Assembly: GCA_013350335.1 (NCBI GenBank)
Contig: CM023539.1
Coordinates: 47,540,631 to 47,604,630 of the forward strand
Direction: 5' to 3'
Source: Chimonanthus salicifolius
Lineage: Eukaryota; Streptophyta; Magnoliopsida; Laurales; Calycanthaceae
Length of the DNA stretch: 64,000 nucleotides
This document shows, in pieces, positions 27,601 to 38,800 of this stretch (position 1 is the stretch's first letter; the number at the start of each line of letters is the position of its first letter). The notes under the pieces were generated by a model. That model searched no databases. It had not been told where the DNA came from and saw only the letters and a list, made by a program, of their open reading frames with translations. The position numbers were made by a program, and so were the translations under genes.

Positions 27601-30307
27601 AGCTTGGAGGCACAAAGGACAAGCACTAACTAAGATTCTTCCTCTTTTGCGCAAGTTGTCAATTGTCAAAATTTTCCCTAATCCCGTAGTCCACACAAAA
27701 CAAATTGCATGGGGTGGAGCTTTAAAGGTCAAGATGCCAGGGTTGACAACAACAGGAGTAGTCACCCGATTGTACAGAGAGGCTACCAGACGGATCAGGC
27801 CACCAAACAAGGTTGTCCTCAATAGAAGTCCGGATCCGGTAGGCAGAAATGACATGAAGAAGAGCAGAGAAGTCATCAATCTCGGAATCAGATAAGTTAC
27901 ATCGTAAGGAGGAATTCCAAACAACCTGACCACTGCAAAATGGAGTGGAAGTCAGAAATGACCCCAGATGGAAGCCGAGATAAACGGTACAAGGATGGAA
28001 ACCTAGGTAACCAAAGTAGAACTGTCGCACCACAGATCGGCCCAAAACCCTAAACCCTTGGGTCAGCTTTGTTAGCTCTGCTTCTCAACATATTCCTTCC
28101 CTGTTTAGTGCCATATTCTTTGTCATTCTATGACCTAACTTATAATTTCTAACAACTTCCTTCAATGGCTTAATAGGACTCCCTTCTCCCAGTACCTGAA
28201 CTGCAAGCCTCAGTTCTTCGATTCAAAGTCTCTATTCTTCTATGCACATGGCTAAACCATATTTTTCCTCTCTTTTTTTTTTTGAAATGGTAAAAGGACC
28301 CAAATCCACGCCTTTAAGGATGCACAGTAAGCACTTCCAAATTGCACTACAAGCTCTTGTCCATGCCTAGGCCATCATAGATGGTATTCTTTCATTCTCC
28401 TAGCCCTTCCAATAAATATTAGTGCTAAAATGAAAATAATAATATACGCAATACATTAGATTTTAGAAGATATTATCAAGTCAATACTCAAGGATATATA
28501 GGACCATGAGTTCACAAAAATTGAAAAATATATAAATTATTTACTCTTCTCCCACATAAGCATCTCTTTTCTAGTTTGCATCCATGCCCATGTCTATATC
28601 CAAGCACCGTTGTTCACCAAATGGTAGAAAATATAAATTCTACAGAAATGGGAGTTGGACTCTAGAGTCTAGAGTAAGAATAGAAAACAAGTCTAGGTTT
28701 AGTACTCAGTTGATCCCCAAATATTTGATGCAAGAGCAAGTGCATATAATCATCAAAACTAATTACATCTCTATGCATTTCAGATTCATTATTTTATCTT
28801 CCTAACTATTTCTATTAAAATATTTTGATAAAACTCAGTTGTATAAACACAGATTTTACATCCATAAGCGTGTCATCTAATCTCTTTTACAGGGTACCAA
28901 GGGAATATCAACAATACTGGTAAAATCATTAATGGTTACAAAAGTTCGTAACCTACTTCCCCATAATTTAGAGTCCCAAGCAATTTAATACCTATCCAAT
29001 GCTATATTTCAAAAGAAAATAGAAATCCTCAAGCAATTAAAAGAAAGAGCCTAGATTGATTAACAGAGTATTGACAACAAGGAGATTTCAGTCTGGGATT
29101 CTATAGCATGTGATATTACACATGGAGTTGTGTGTGTGTGTGTTTGTGATTTTTCTAGCTCATCTGGGGCATGTTCGACACATGTGCAGCACCATTGCAA
29201 CTGTCAGACATGTCTAGCATCAAACATGATGGATTTCTACATTATTTGGAATAATCTCAGCTCTTATTTTGACTTCAATTATTCCATCATAAGTTTCCCA
29301 TTTCCAGTTGAAAATGTATTTTAAGTTTTCAACTGTAAATCCTTGTTTACATGCTTCAACTGCACCTTCCTCTAACTTTAAGAAAGAAAGAAAAAATGTC
29401 ATAGAGAGAAAATCCTCCTGTTCCTGTTTTGCAATTGGGCAGCAATTAAAGACCAAACTACTTTTTGATAGAAAAATCTGAATTTTCCTAGAACAACCTC
29501 CATTCCAATCCCCCAACCCAATAGGAAAACTTTTTCAGACAAAAACTTTTTCGTCCGTTACCAATTCCACACCCTGGGAGTGAAAATGGCAAATGGGGTG
29601 GCTCCACATTTGGTCATAGCCTTGGTACAAAACTCCTTTATCTATTCCAAACCTTGTTTAGTTACTAATAACCAGATTACAATATAATATGGGCGAACGC
29701 TCAACTGCTAAGAAACTCAAAACTCCTAACAACCAACATCAATGCGTAATGCATAGTTGCCTACTCAAGAAAAATGAATAGGAAGAAAAAAGAAGTGAAC
29801 TCACCCGCGCTCTGCGGAGGGGTTCGACATCCTTGGAGGCATACACTCCAAACCCGTCTGGGCCTTCCTTGAATTCGACGCCGTATGCTCGAACACTCCG
29901 AACATAGCCTATCTTGTAAAAGGCAGGATCTGCAGGCTCCAACTGCCCATTGAGTAAAAAAACACACACAGAATAAGAATGAAGAAAAAGATATGGGAGT
30001 GGGAGAGATAAACGGAAATGATAAACCCAAATGGGATAGTAAATAGTAAGAACAGTTACTTGAGAATGGCAATCGTCGACTTTAGGGGGTTGGAAGAGAA
30101 GAAATGGTGGGGCGTCGACGGATGCTTTGGCAGAGGGTAGGAATCCGATGCAATTCTTCTTCCTCTCCCTCTCTCGCCAATTCCACGTGCCTTGTTTCCT
30201 CAAATTGGAGCCCTTCAATACCAACAGCAGCAGCATGAACAAGAAGAACAGAAAAGTAAGGAAAACATCAAAATTCACAAAAAAAAAAAAAACTCCTCTT
30301 AATCTGT

Positions 30308-30371
<64 letters not shown>

Positions 30372-30435
30372 AGGTGGTATGGCATCAGACCTTCGAATTG
30401 AAGATGGTAGAGTGGAGAAGAGAGAGAGAAGCCAT
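12609..30435 (-). CDS. PTAC14: pTAC14/PAP7 plastid SET-domain protein (single-base frameshift in exon 5)
   Basis: Thirteen minus-strand exons: 30435-30391, 30212-30060, 29942-29805, 25248-25123, 22446-22317, 19491-19402, 19314-19164, 17218-17109, 15597-15526, 13879-13774, 13684-13487, 12854-12812 and 12687-12609. All have GT-AG borders in matching phase and would give 479 residues. The N-terminus MASLSLLHSTIF looks like a plastid transit peptide. IGYVRSVRAYGVEFKEGPDG and GFGVYASKDVEP open the SET domain; DMLNHSFQPNC (about 278-288) and INYMSG carry its core motifs. The C-terminal half (from NPCDALQFSG) is the Rubisco-LSMT substrate-binding-like domain, ending YQERILF. pTAC14 is a subunit (PAP7) of the plastid-encoded RNA polymerase complex needed for chloroplast transcription. 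Exon 5 is 130 bp where 129 would keep frame: an extra base at about 22421-22422 after DLRLA brings a TGA at 22401-22399. Everything else is intact, so sequencing error, a null allele or recent loss are all possible. Confidence 0.93.
14238..14450. mobile_element. MITE-like hairpin in pTAC14 intron 9
   Basis: The left arm (about 14238-14326) and right arm (about 14366-14450) are imperfect inverted repeats over roughly 85 bp. They share outer caat(a/g)cat, gtgtttg, gatggg, tgaagtt, ctccca and inner ccttgtga. A 40-bp AT-rich loop separates them. No coding capacity; target duplication not identified. Confidence 0.55.
15200..15449 (-). mobile_element. RTE-type LINE reverse transcriptase fragment
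   Basis: A short open stretch shows SYTMKLWEMVVETQL, NQFGFMIARSTTEAIFILRQ and MVFNDLEKAYD, the RT motifs of the RTE (BovB-like) clade. It lies in pTAC14 intron 9 in the sense orientation of the gene. It is truncated at both ends. Confidence 0.8.
17480..18150 (+). mobile_element. RTE-type LINE 3' remnant
   Basis: Frameshifted plus-strand sequence encodes RLAMLYGAEC (around 17730), MLRWLCG (around 17812) and other pieces of the C-terminal region of RTE LINEs. It ends in an ATG/ATA-rich tail near 18130-18160. It lies in pTAC14 intron 7, antisense to the gene, and has many stops. Confidence 0.65.
18200..18870 (+). mobile_element. L1-type LINE remnant (zf-RVT end and RNase H)
   Basis: Contains VVLWSIWEEHSGRTFEQK (about 18258-18315), typical of the region after the zf-RVT domain. 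Around 18670 an RNase H-like stretch (LEGDSSNVIASAMGRRKE) is followed by VADFSGKHV. Several stops; no intact frame. In pTAC14 intron 7, antisense to the gene. Confidence 0.6.
21424..21600 (-). mobile_element. L1-type LINE 3' end
   Basis: On the minus strand FANSEADSLARLG (about 21560-21600) resembles the RNase H C-terminus of plant L1 elements. It is followed by a 3' tail and a degenerate poly-A (T-rich run at about 21421-21438 on plus). In pTAC14 intron 5. Confidence 0.5.
22533..23385 (-). mobile_element. 5'-truncated L1 LINE with 20-bp target duplication (body 22553-23365)
   Basis: Perfect 20-bp direct repeats flank it: tgcattactctttattgttt at 22533-22552 and 23366-23385. The minus-strand body has a poly-A (plus-strand T run at 22553-22563) and encodes WEGCMKGADRIDKRLVKW, then CKFNMDGVTRGKPGPAGI. 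It continues into an RNase H domain: SNEAELRAIRRAIQVW, LIIESDSTNAISWAS and THIPRSANCIADFLAKC. A frameshift splits the two parts near 23105-23115. It lies in pTAC14 intron 4, sense to the gene, only about 87 bp from exon 5. Confidence 0.9.
23640..24005 (-). mobile_element. L1-type LINE RNase H fragment
   Basis: Minus-strand frames read GVIRNHGGEECLFYAAPFHG, SAIDAELQALWKG and, after stops, WVPREANSFVDELARLL. These are RNase H segments of a plant L1 LINE. Truncated and stop-containing; in pTAC14 intron 4 upstream (in gene sense) of the more intact LINE. Confidence 0.65.
25981..26025. repeat. (AC)n/(AT)n microsatellite
   Basis: Alternating tatatacatatacacacatacacacac followed by atatatat in pTAC14 intron 3. 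A 15-base C run lies nearby at 26114-26128. Confidence 0.7.
26413..26760 (-). mobile_element. L1-type LINE zf-RVT fragment
   Basis: RCVLCGEDHGTHYCFLYACL on the minus strand matches the Cys/His zinc-binding (zf-RVT) region that follows LINE reverse transcriptase, with preceding WSALLGPPTKN. Truncated; in pTAC14 intron 3. Confidence 0.55.
27062..28073 (-). mobile_element. 5'-truncated L1 LINE with 16-bp target duplication (body 27078-28057)
   Basis: Flanked by ttgggttagctttgtt (27062-27077) and ttgggtcagctttgtt (28058-28073), one mismatch in 16. The poly-A is seen as a plus-strand T run at about 27076-27090. The minus strand carries zf-RVT-type sequence (FKAPPHAICFVWTTGLGK, TIDNLRKRGRILV, ACPLCLQA), then HLAFFAIAWILWWECNNRLF. 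Frameshifts separate the pieces. In pTAC14 intron 3, sense to the gene. Confidence 0.85.
30304..30367. repeat. Compound (TG)n(AG)n microsatellite in pTAC14 intron 1
   Basis: About 28 bases of TG followed by about 36 of AG on the plus strand. It reads (CT)n(CA)n on the transcribed strand and fills over one third of the 178-bp first intron (30213-30390). Confidence 0.9.
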
Positions 30436-30851
30436 GGAAAGGGGGTTTTAGAAGGGTATACTGTAGGAAAAAAAAACGTTATCCGACTTTCATTCCAAAA
30501 TGAGGGAAGCAACGTTGGTCATCAGATGAGTTTGAAATTCAAATGTATTCAGTCGTAGGAAAAAAATCTTAATAAACATGCTTCGGCAACTCCATAGAGA
30601 AATCCTTCATTTAGAGGTGTTTAATTGACATTTTCTTATAATTATAGGTAGGATTCATCTTTTGATTGCTCGAAATTAGAACAGACATCAATTTACTATT
30701 TACATTTAAATTAATTAAAGCATGTCACCCGTTAAACTAAAAATTATAGTATAAATATTTATTTAATAATTTAACTTTAAACACAAATGGTTAAAAATGA
30801 ATATAATATGATAGAACTATGGAGAATCTTGTAATCACACCGAACGCTTAG

Positions 30852-31070
30852 GTTTTTTTTTAATGACCGAAAGTGTTTAAGTGTCTCGCACGACTAGTCT
30901 TTCGAGATATGTGCACACTTCCTTACACACATATAACGAGTTCAAGTGGTTAAACCTTACTCTATACATATTTCACAGAGAGTAGTCCTTATCGGAGTCA
31001 CCGAGAATTAAATCTAAGATCTCAATCATAAAGTCTAGTGTTTCAACTACTAAGGTCAATCTCTTTAGAT
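30852..31070 (-). mobile_element. tRNA-derived SINE (poly-A type), copy 1
   Basis: The plus strand starts with a T run, then aatgacc and a body resembling the better kept copy at 38439-38627 (gtgcacacttcc, gactagtctttcgag). Diverged; an ambiguous target duplication. Confidence 0.55.
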
Positions 31071-32319
31071 TAAGCACCTAGGTATATGATGGGTACATTA
31101 GAAATATCTTTTTTTTTTTTTAATATATTGTCTACCAAAAAACACATTGCTTGAATCTATAAACTCACATTTTTAAAGGTCGTAAAATTTAAAGATTAAA
31201 AATAAATAAACTAATTAAATTTTAGAGAGTTTAAAAAATACATCTTAATGAATTCAATAAAGGTAATTTTTATGAGCAACATGTTCAAGAAATGACATTT
31301 ATGAAATATCCATTAGTACTCTATTTGATAGGTCCTTAACCTAAGTGCTCGGCATATAAAGTAGCACACCATTTCCCGAGCAATCTCTTTAATAAGATGG
31401 GATATACTATTGTCATGAATTATCCTAGAGCACATATATTATAAGGATAAGCTACATTTAAAACCATCTAATTTAGTCCTCTCACTCAATAAATAACCAT
31501 TAAAGTTTCCTCAAATACTCAATATAATCATAAAGTTTATTAATTGTACTAAATAAAAGAGAGACATTAGATCAATTAAATACTATAACTTGGTTTAGTT
31601 TAATTCAGAGCTTTTGTTCAACGATATAAAATGATGAAATCAATAATTTTTCATTGAAATTACTCTTTCAAACTAAATTTTAATGCTAACTGTCGATTTT
31701 ATACCCTTTAATCAAATGGTTAAACTTAAAATATTTTAATGGAGTTGAATTTCGAAAGTTAGATAAATGTAAATAATTTAATTGATTTATATGGTTTCTA
31801 GACCCAAAGACCATGCTGTATGGGTCTAATCTTCATTTTCTTTTTCAAAGTCTATCCCAAACCCAAAGCCCTCTCCCACCTAAATGGTTTAGTAAGTTTC
31901 ACCTCTTCAAACAAAACAGCCTCCTCTTTTTATTTTCAAAAAATAAAATAATTTTTCAGTGGGATTTCCATAGAAATCACTTCAGTCAACAAATCTCTTA
32001 ATCCTTTTGTAATGTTTTCTTTAAATTATTAAAATAAATTATTTAAAAAGGCTATGAGCGTATAAAAATTAGTTAGAATGAATCAAATCTGTGTTATAGA
32101 TCTTTCAAATTTTGTAAAATTAATTCATTTATTTATGAGCATGTTTAAAGTGAATTTAGTTTAAACAAATCTAATTTATAAGATGATGATAAATACAAGA
32201 AAAAGAAGTTGTGTAGATGACTACATGTATATTCAGTACACACTAACCTCCTAAAAGAAATTGCTGGTAATGTGCGTAATTCAACCATTTACTGTCAGTC
32301 TGAGAAAGGATATTGAACT

Positions 32320-32410
32320 TTTTTTTAAGATCAAGTTATCCAAGCGTGCCATCCCACCTAACTAATTCTTGGAACATGTGTAAACTTCTCAATTCAGGGT
32401 ATATTATCAA
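32320..32410 (-). mobile_element. SINE fragment of the same family, copy 2
   Basis: A T run, then aagatcaagttatccaagcgtgcc, ctaactaattcttggaacatgtgtaaac. These words match the 3' part of the SINE at 38439-38627; the tRNA-like part is missing. (Shown in two pieces; no run is continuous beyond the repeat itself.). Confidence 0.4.
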
Positions 32411-32860
32411 GTTTCACATTGTACTTTTTTCTCAATTATTTCTCTTCTACTACCTGGTTGCATTTTATATTCTTATATTTTTTTATTAAAGAATATATAT
32501 AGTTTTTATTAACTCATGAGTGCTGGTTTGATGGTCAAGAATCTGTTGAATATAAATGGATATTGAAGTTTGCACGTACTTTAAAAGTTAATTAAGTGCT
32601 TTAAGAGGTCCGGACACGTTTATCTTAAAACAAAGATATGTTTTTATTGCTATTATAAAATTAATGTGTTTTTTTAAAAAGGTTCTATGTTTTAAATCTA
32701 TTTAAAAAACTCTCTATATTCTCTAAAATTTTACTTCTTCTTTTGATTCCAATTTCTCCATTTTCAAACACAGTCCCAATGTACGACGCAGCGTGAAAGA
32801 GAGTTCAAAACGGCGAGCAAGCTGGTGACTATCGGATTATTAAGGTAGGAAGGAAGAGAT

Positions 32861-35800
32861 ATGAAAGGAGGGCGGAAGAATCTGAAGAGAGCAGCCAAGG
32901 AAGATACTTTCTCCCTTTCTCTTCAACACGGCCACTGTATCATGCAAGTCCTCTCTCTTCGTGGCTCCAATCTTATAGAGGTTCTCTCCCCCTTTCTCAT
33001 CTCTGCTATCTCCTCCATTTCATCAACTGTTAAGTGCGATTCCTTCCTAAAACTACAAATTGTTTCATCTATTATCATTTTTCTATGTGCATCCATCCAT
33101 TCATTCGCTCAAGGGTCCACCAATGGATGGTTTAGATCCTTTCTCAGTTGTGAAGCTCTGCCGTTATTTATTTCCGTACTTGGTGCGAAATTGGTGATTT
33201 ATCTCCTATTTTTTTTTGGGTTCAAACAATAATTTTATGTCTAAATCTCTTTATTCGTGGACTCAGGTTCGCTCTTCCTGCATCAACCGACATATAGATT
33301 GGGTCTTCATTTACTGTTCTATTCTCTAACTTGTCAATTGCTAGTTTTTATTTATTTATTTACAACTTGTCTATTGTTAGCATGGGTTATTACAGTGTAT
33401 TTGGTACTGACATTGTTGCCTACAAGATTTACTTATTGTGATTGAATTGTTGGTAACTTGTGTTTAAAACCAACTATTGCCTTGCGAGCAAAGTTTTTTC
33501 TTTGAACTATGCTTATATCAAACTTAAGTGTTTAAGTTGAACTTAGGGTTGAATCTTGGGTGGGTTGGGCTAGGTTATATAAAAAATGGCCGACCTCGAC
33601 CCGACCTGACCCGACTTGGTAACCCGAATTGCACAACCCAACCTGACCTAGAGCTCGAGAATCCAACCTGAATTAAAGGAAAAAAAAAAACCAACTTAAA
33701 ATAAATAAGATAAATTAGAAACCAAATATTTGGATTGCCTTGCCAGTATCAGGGAATGAGGAGTGAAACAGAAAGATGTCACAAGAATAAAGAAGAGTTA
33801 CTGAGAGGTTGCGAACTCTCCCAAATCACGCTAGTGAGGAGATCGAAGAGAGAGAGGAGAGACATATGATGATCCCATTGTCAGGTGTTAGAAAACCATG
33901 ACATGATAACATTCTTGAGGTAGAACTCACTCTCAAAAGGCATTAAGAGGAGGGTGCTTCAAGTGTTAATTACAACTAACGATATAGTCCTGGTCAACTT
34001 TCCTGAATTGGGTTTCACAACGTAGTGAAAGTTGATTTATGTTAGAAAAAAAGGCACATGCAGAAATCAAATCTAGGGAAGAGGGGAATGTGGTAAAAAA
34101 CTAAAAATATGACTTTGCAGGGAAAATTGTGATTTTTTCTGCTAAAAATCTCCTAGCTTGGAAAAATGCAAAATGTGCCTTAGCAATAATAATAAAATGG
34201 GTTATGGTAAGAAATGATATGATAGATTGTATGGTTACTAGTCTATTGCAACAACTCTATTACAATAATAGTAATAGTAAGGTAGTATTAGTGGTGCATC
34301 ATAAGCAGAACCTTGAGTTCGCTGTTATGGAAGACAAGTTTGATTAATGCAATTAAGATGATCCACACAAATTGATAGAAGACTGCAAATAGTCTCAGTA
34401 TGAATGTTACAAGATCAACGAACTAGGTGTGAAGGTTATAATTCATAATGGCTTGGATTGAAATAGTGAAAATGACAATTTATAACGTGATCCACTAAGA
34501 GATTTAGTGAATTAGTAAACCTCAAAAAGTCAACCCCAAATGAAAGAGTTAAGGTTCAACTTTATTGCTGGTGAATTTACTTAATCCTCTCGCAATCACT
34601 TGAAATCTATGATTCTTTCTCTTGCATTGGGGCAAGATCTTATATGTCTTAATGCTTACTAGTTTTGAAGTTTATTGTTTGCCAATAAAATTGATTCTTA
34701 TTGCATTTATACTTCTTATCTTACGTTTATTGTGTTTTTGTTTTTTATATTTGTCTCATTATGTTTTTCTTAGGTCATGGATGCCTTTGGTGGTAAATCA
34801 CTAGCATTGTTTCCAGCCAAATTTCAGAAGAGCTTTTGGATAAAACGAGGTGTGTGCCCTACATGCATATTTTTGTGTTTAGAGTAATGTTCTAGAGAGA
34901 CTAATCTTTATTTCTTGAAATAAAATCTCACATTTTTAAATATGGGGTCCACCTAGATGCATGCTAATCATTGATAACTTAGGTGAATAGAATGTCTATG
35001 GGTTGGGCTAAAATTTAACACATTTCTTTCCTCATGGACACAAGTATGGAAGTTAAAATTTAAAGTTTTTATAGGGGCTGGAATTTGTGTGTTTTTGGAT
35101 TGTAGATTCAATTATGTACAAGAGGGGGATGGATGCCATTTTGTGAGTGAATGGTTTAGATTGATCATAAGGAGCCCCACATAGAGGTCCTCGATTTGTC
35201 TAGAACACTTGAAGTGGACAAACATGTCTTAGTATTCACATGTTAATTGTACTATCTTCCACAAGTTTGAAAACTATAGACAAGTCATTAGCAAGAATCT
35301 ATTTTTCCCAAATATTCTTCTTTCAAGAACACAATTCCTTTTTACTGCTACTATGATTTTTCAGTTAGATGGATTTTTCAGTTACGAGGGTACATAAGCA
35401 TATAGTAGTTGTTGTTACCATAGTAGGCTGTATTATGTCATTCATCATTCAAATGTTCTTGCTTGGCTTGATTGTACTATAATTAGGGAGCTTTGTCGTG
35501 GTGGATGAAAGTGGGAAGGACAAGGCCCTTGAATCAGGTAGCAAGATAGCATGTATCGTTGTACAAGTTCTCTTTCATGAGCAAGTCCGTGCAATTCAAA
35601 AGTCTCCTGAATGGTTTGTTTTCTTGTTATGACTTATTATATCCTATTTACCATTGCAGTATGTAGAATACCCTCTGCTAATTGAACCTACTCTTTAAAG
35701 TGACTACGAGATGATTAAGTTTGGCCCATTATGCTATTCAAAAACCTCACATGCATTGTTAAGTTTTTGGAAAGATGGGTTTCATGCTAGGCTGAGAATC

Positions 35801-38800
35801 TTATAATTGTCATCATCATCATCATCAAAGCCATTGATCCCATTCATTTGGGGTCTCTTGGCACCCAACTTTTTGCAGATTGCTTCAAGAAGACAATTCA
35901 GATATCTGTGAGCTATATCCAACAAAACTAAGGAAGATCTAAATGATCCATGCAAGATCCGATGATCTAGACTTTACATAACCTAACCATGTCAATCTAG
36001 ACTCAAGATGGTTTGATCATGGCAATCTGCAACTTACACAAACTGCTTAAATGAAGATTCAACAAGATCTACGATGATCAAGACTTTAAAAAGTTCAGTT
36101 AATCAAAGAGAAGGCATGGATAATAAAAAAAATGCCTAAAAAGATGATTGATGACATATCTAAGGGTCGAGGGATGTTACAAAAGAAACAAATCATTGAT
36201 TGAATGAGTGGATCCAAAGATATCAAGATGTGGCCCACTCATGATGATCATATGAGGCATGGGGAATCACTTGGGAGATCCTCTGATTACTTTTGAAAAA
36301 CAACTTACATAGTGTCAATCAGAGGGAGAGTTAAAAGATGCAAGGTGTGGCCCACCTATGATGATCACATGATCATCAATTGGATATCATTTTAAAGGTC
36401 CATAGTTAGCTTCCAAATCGTGACCTCCTTGAGGTCGTATGTTCACTTCTTGTTACTATGCATGTCCCAAAGTCCTATTGGCAATAAGCTGCCTTAACTT
36501 TCTGTTACTTCATTAACTGCATGCCATTACGAGTGTTACAGAACAAATCTCCTCTTGACGTTGCATTCTTGCACAAATGAGTCCCTATTCTTCCATTGCA
36601 TGTCTTTGGATGCGTCTATTTTGTTCACTAGGATGACAAACTCTCCCCCCGGGCTGTCTCATGTGTCTTTTTGGGATACTTTCCCTTCCATAAAGGATAC
36701 AAGTGTCTTGATCCCATCACTGGTAAGAGATATGTATCCATGGATGTCACGTTTTTTGAAAGAGTTTCGTACTTTGTCCAGATTCGTTTGCTTTGCCCCG
36801 CCCCCCCCCCCACCAATCAATTTTTCTGTTCTTCCTTTTCTTCTTGGTCTCTAGCACTTCCAAGGCCACTCTGGTGTATGAGCGCAGGAAGCCTAAGTCT
36901 ACAACTGCAGCTGACCCCACTCAACCATCTGCCAGTGGCCCAGATTTGTCCAATATTGACCCTGATCCTCCCATTGCACTTCGAAAAGGTAAGTGTGCTT
37001 GTACCGACCATCTCTTTGATTGTTTTGTGTCCTATCGTGCTGTTTCTCCTTCCTATCATAAATTTCTTACAGCCCTGGACAACATTAAGATTTTAAAGAT
37101 GATTGACATTCGCCTTCGTGATCCCTCTTGGAAAGCCACAATAGAAGAGGAACCAGCAACCCTTGAGAAAAATAATACCTTTCTGGAAAGACTTCAGTTG
37201 GGTGCAAATGAGTCTTTGCTTTGAAGCATCATCCAAATGGGTCCATTGTTGGATATAAAGTTCATTTGGTTGCCAAAGGCTTCACGCAGACATATGGGGT
37301 TGATAATCAAGAAACTTTCTCTCATGTGGCCAAGATTACCTCTGTTTGAGTATTGATTTCTATTGCTAACTGGCCCTTCCATCACTTGGATCTGAAGAAT
37401 GTCTTTCTAGATGGTGATTACAGGAAGAAGTTTATATGCTTCCCTCTCCTTGGGTTTGTGAAACAGGGGGACAAACAATTTGTCTGCAGACTCAAGAAGG
37501 CTATCTATAGCCTCAAGCGAACTCCACGGGCTTGGTTTCATAAATTCAGCAGTGCTTTGTTGCTGTATGGTTTTTCTCGGTGTCAGGCGGATTATTCAGT
37601 GTTTATTTCTAGTGGCAACTCAGTTGTGATGAGTCTTGTGGTGTATATTGATGATATTGTCCTTACTGGTAATAATGATACCACCATATGGGACCCACTT
37701 TTAGACATAGTTGATCATAATAATTCCAGTTTTGAAAGTTGACTCGGAATATGTCGCTAGCTGTGTAATTTATCATAATTGATTATTCTTTGATTCTTTT
37801 CCATTTTTGCCATCGTATTGGCTCCCTGTTTATTATTTATACATGCACTCTCTTACAATTTTATACACAATACAATATAGAGAAAGTCTTTCTATTATTC
37901 TTCTCTTTTCCTTCTCCCTTTTTTTTCCTTTATTACTTTCTACAAAGGTGTCTTCTCTGTTTGAATTCCTTTTTATTTAATGTTTAAGAGAGTGCTCAAT
38001 GAATGTGCAATATCAAAGGTCCTTATTCAACTTGAAGAGAGTATTTTGGTTTTCCCTAAAAGGTTTAGTTGATAATTTGAAGGACTAAGATCTAACTTTT
38101 GACTTCAAGGTTGCATGAGTTGGAGTAATCATTTTATTTTAAATTTCAAAACCAAGGAATCTCACTTTTAGTTGAAATAACTGCATCTTTCTTTGGGAAA
38201 AAGCACTAAATGATTTTCTTTAACAATTCTTTTGATCTTAGATGTTTATAATGCTGTTCAATCGTTTGAGCGAAGATTAGAATGCCATCAGTGTAAACAA
38301 TGGGAAATGATATGTAAGGGCTAAAGATATCATTCATAATATGCTGGAGTTCTGAAGGAGCATTCTTTAGATGAAATGACATGACATTCCACTCATAATG
38401 TGTGCAAGCGGAACAACAAAAACAGTCTTATGTCTATTTTTTTTTAATGACCAAGGTGTCCAAGCCTCTTAGAGCACCCGACTAATCCTCAAGGCATGTG
38501 CAAGCCTCCCTACCCGCACACACCGGATAACTCTGCGAAGAGTGGCTCTTTGGGGTAGAGTGAATCGAACTCAAGACTCCCGCTTCCTGAGGTAGGTTCC
38601 TGGCCATCACTCCAACCCCTTTAGGTTCAGTCTTTATATCTATTTGAATCTACCAAAACCCACAACCCACATTTTAAATCGAATTTAGAAAAGATTTTAG
38701 CAGAATTCAATCTGTTAAGCAAGTATTGAGGATTTGGAAGAGGGTATCTAATCGACTGAAGGACTTTGTTAAGAGGTTTATAATTAACAAGAAGTCTTGG

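Larger units (their letters stand above)
30436..32860. promoter_or_regulatory. Divergent intergenic region, pTAC14 / EIF1AD-like
   Basis: 2.4 kb between two outward-facing start codons, so both promoters should lie here. It is AT-rich with T and A runs and carries SINE remnants at 30852-31070 and 32320-32410. No core promoter element is assigned with confidence. Confidence 0.45.

Noticed and set aside
29739..30512. A 257-codon minus-strand frame over pTAC14 exons 2 and 3
   Set aside because: It reads through two introns including a microsatellite; splicing gives the conserved protein.
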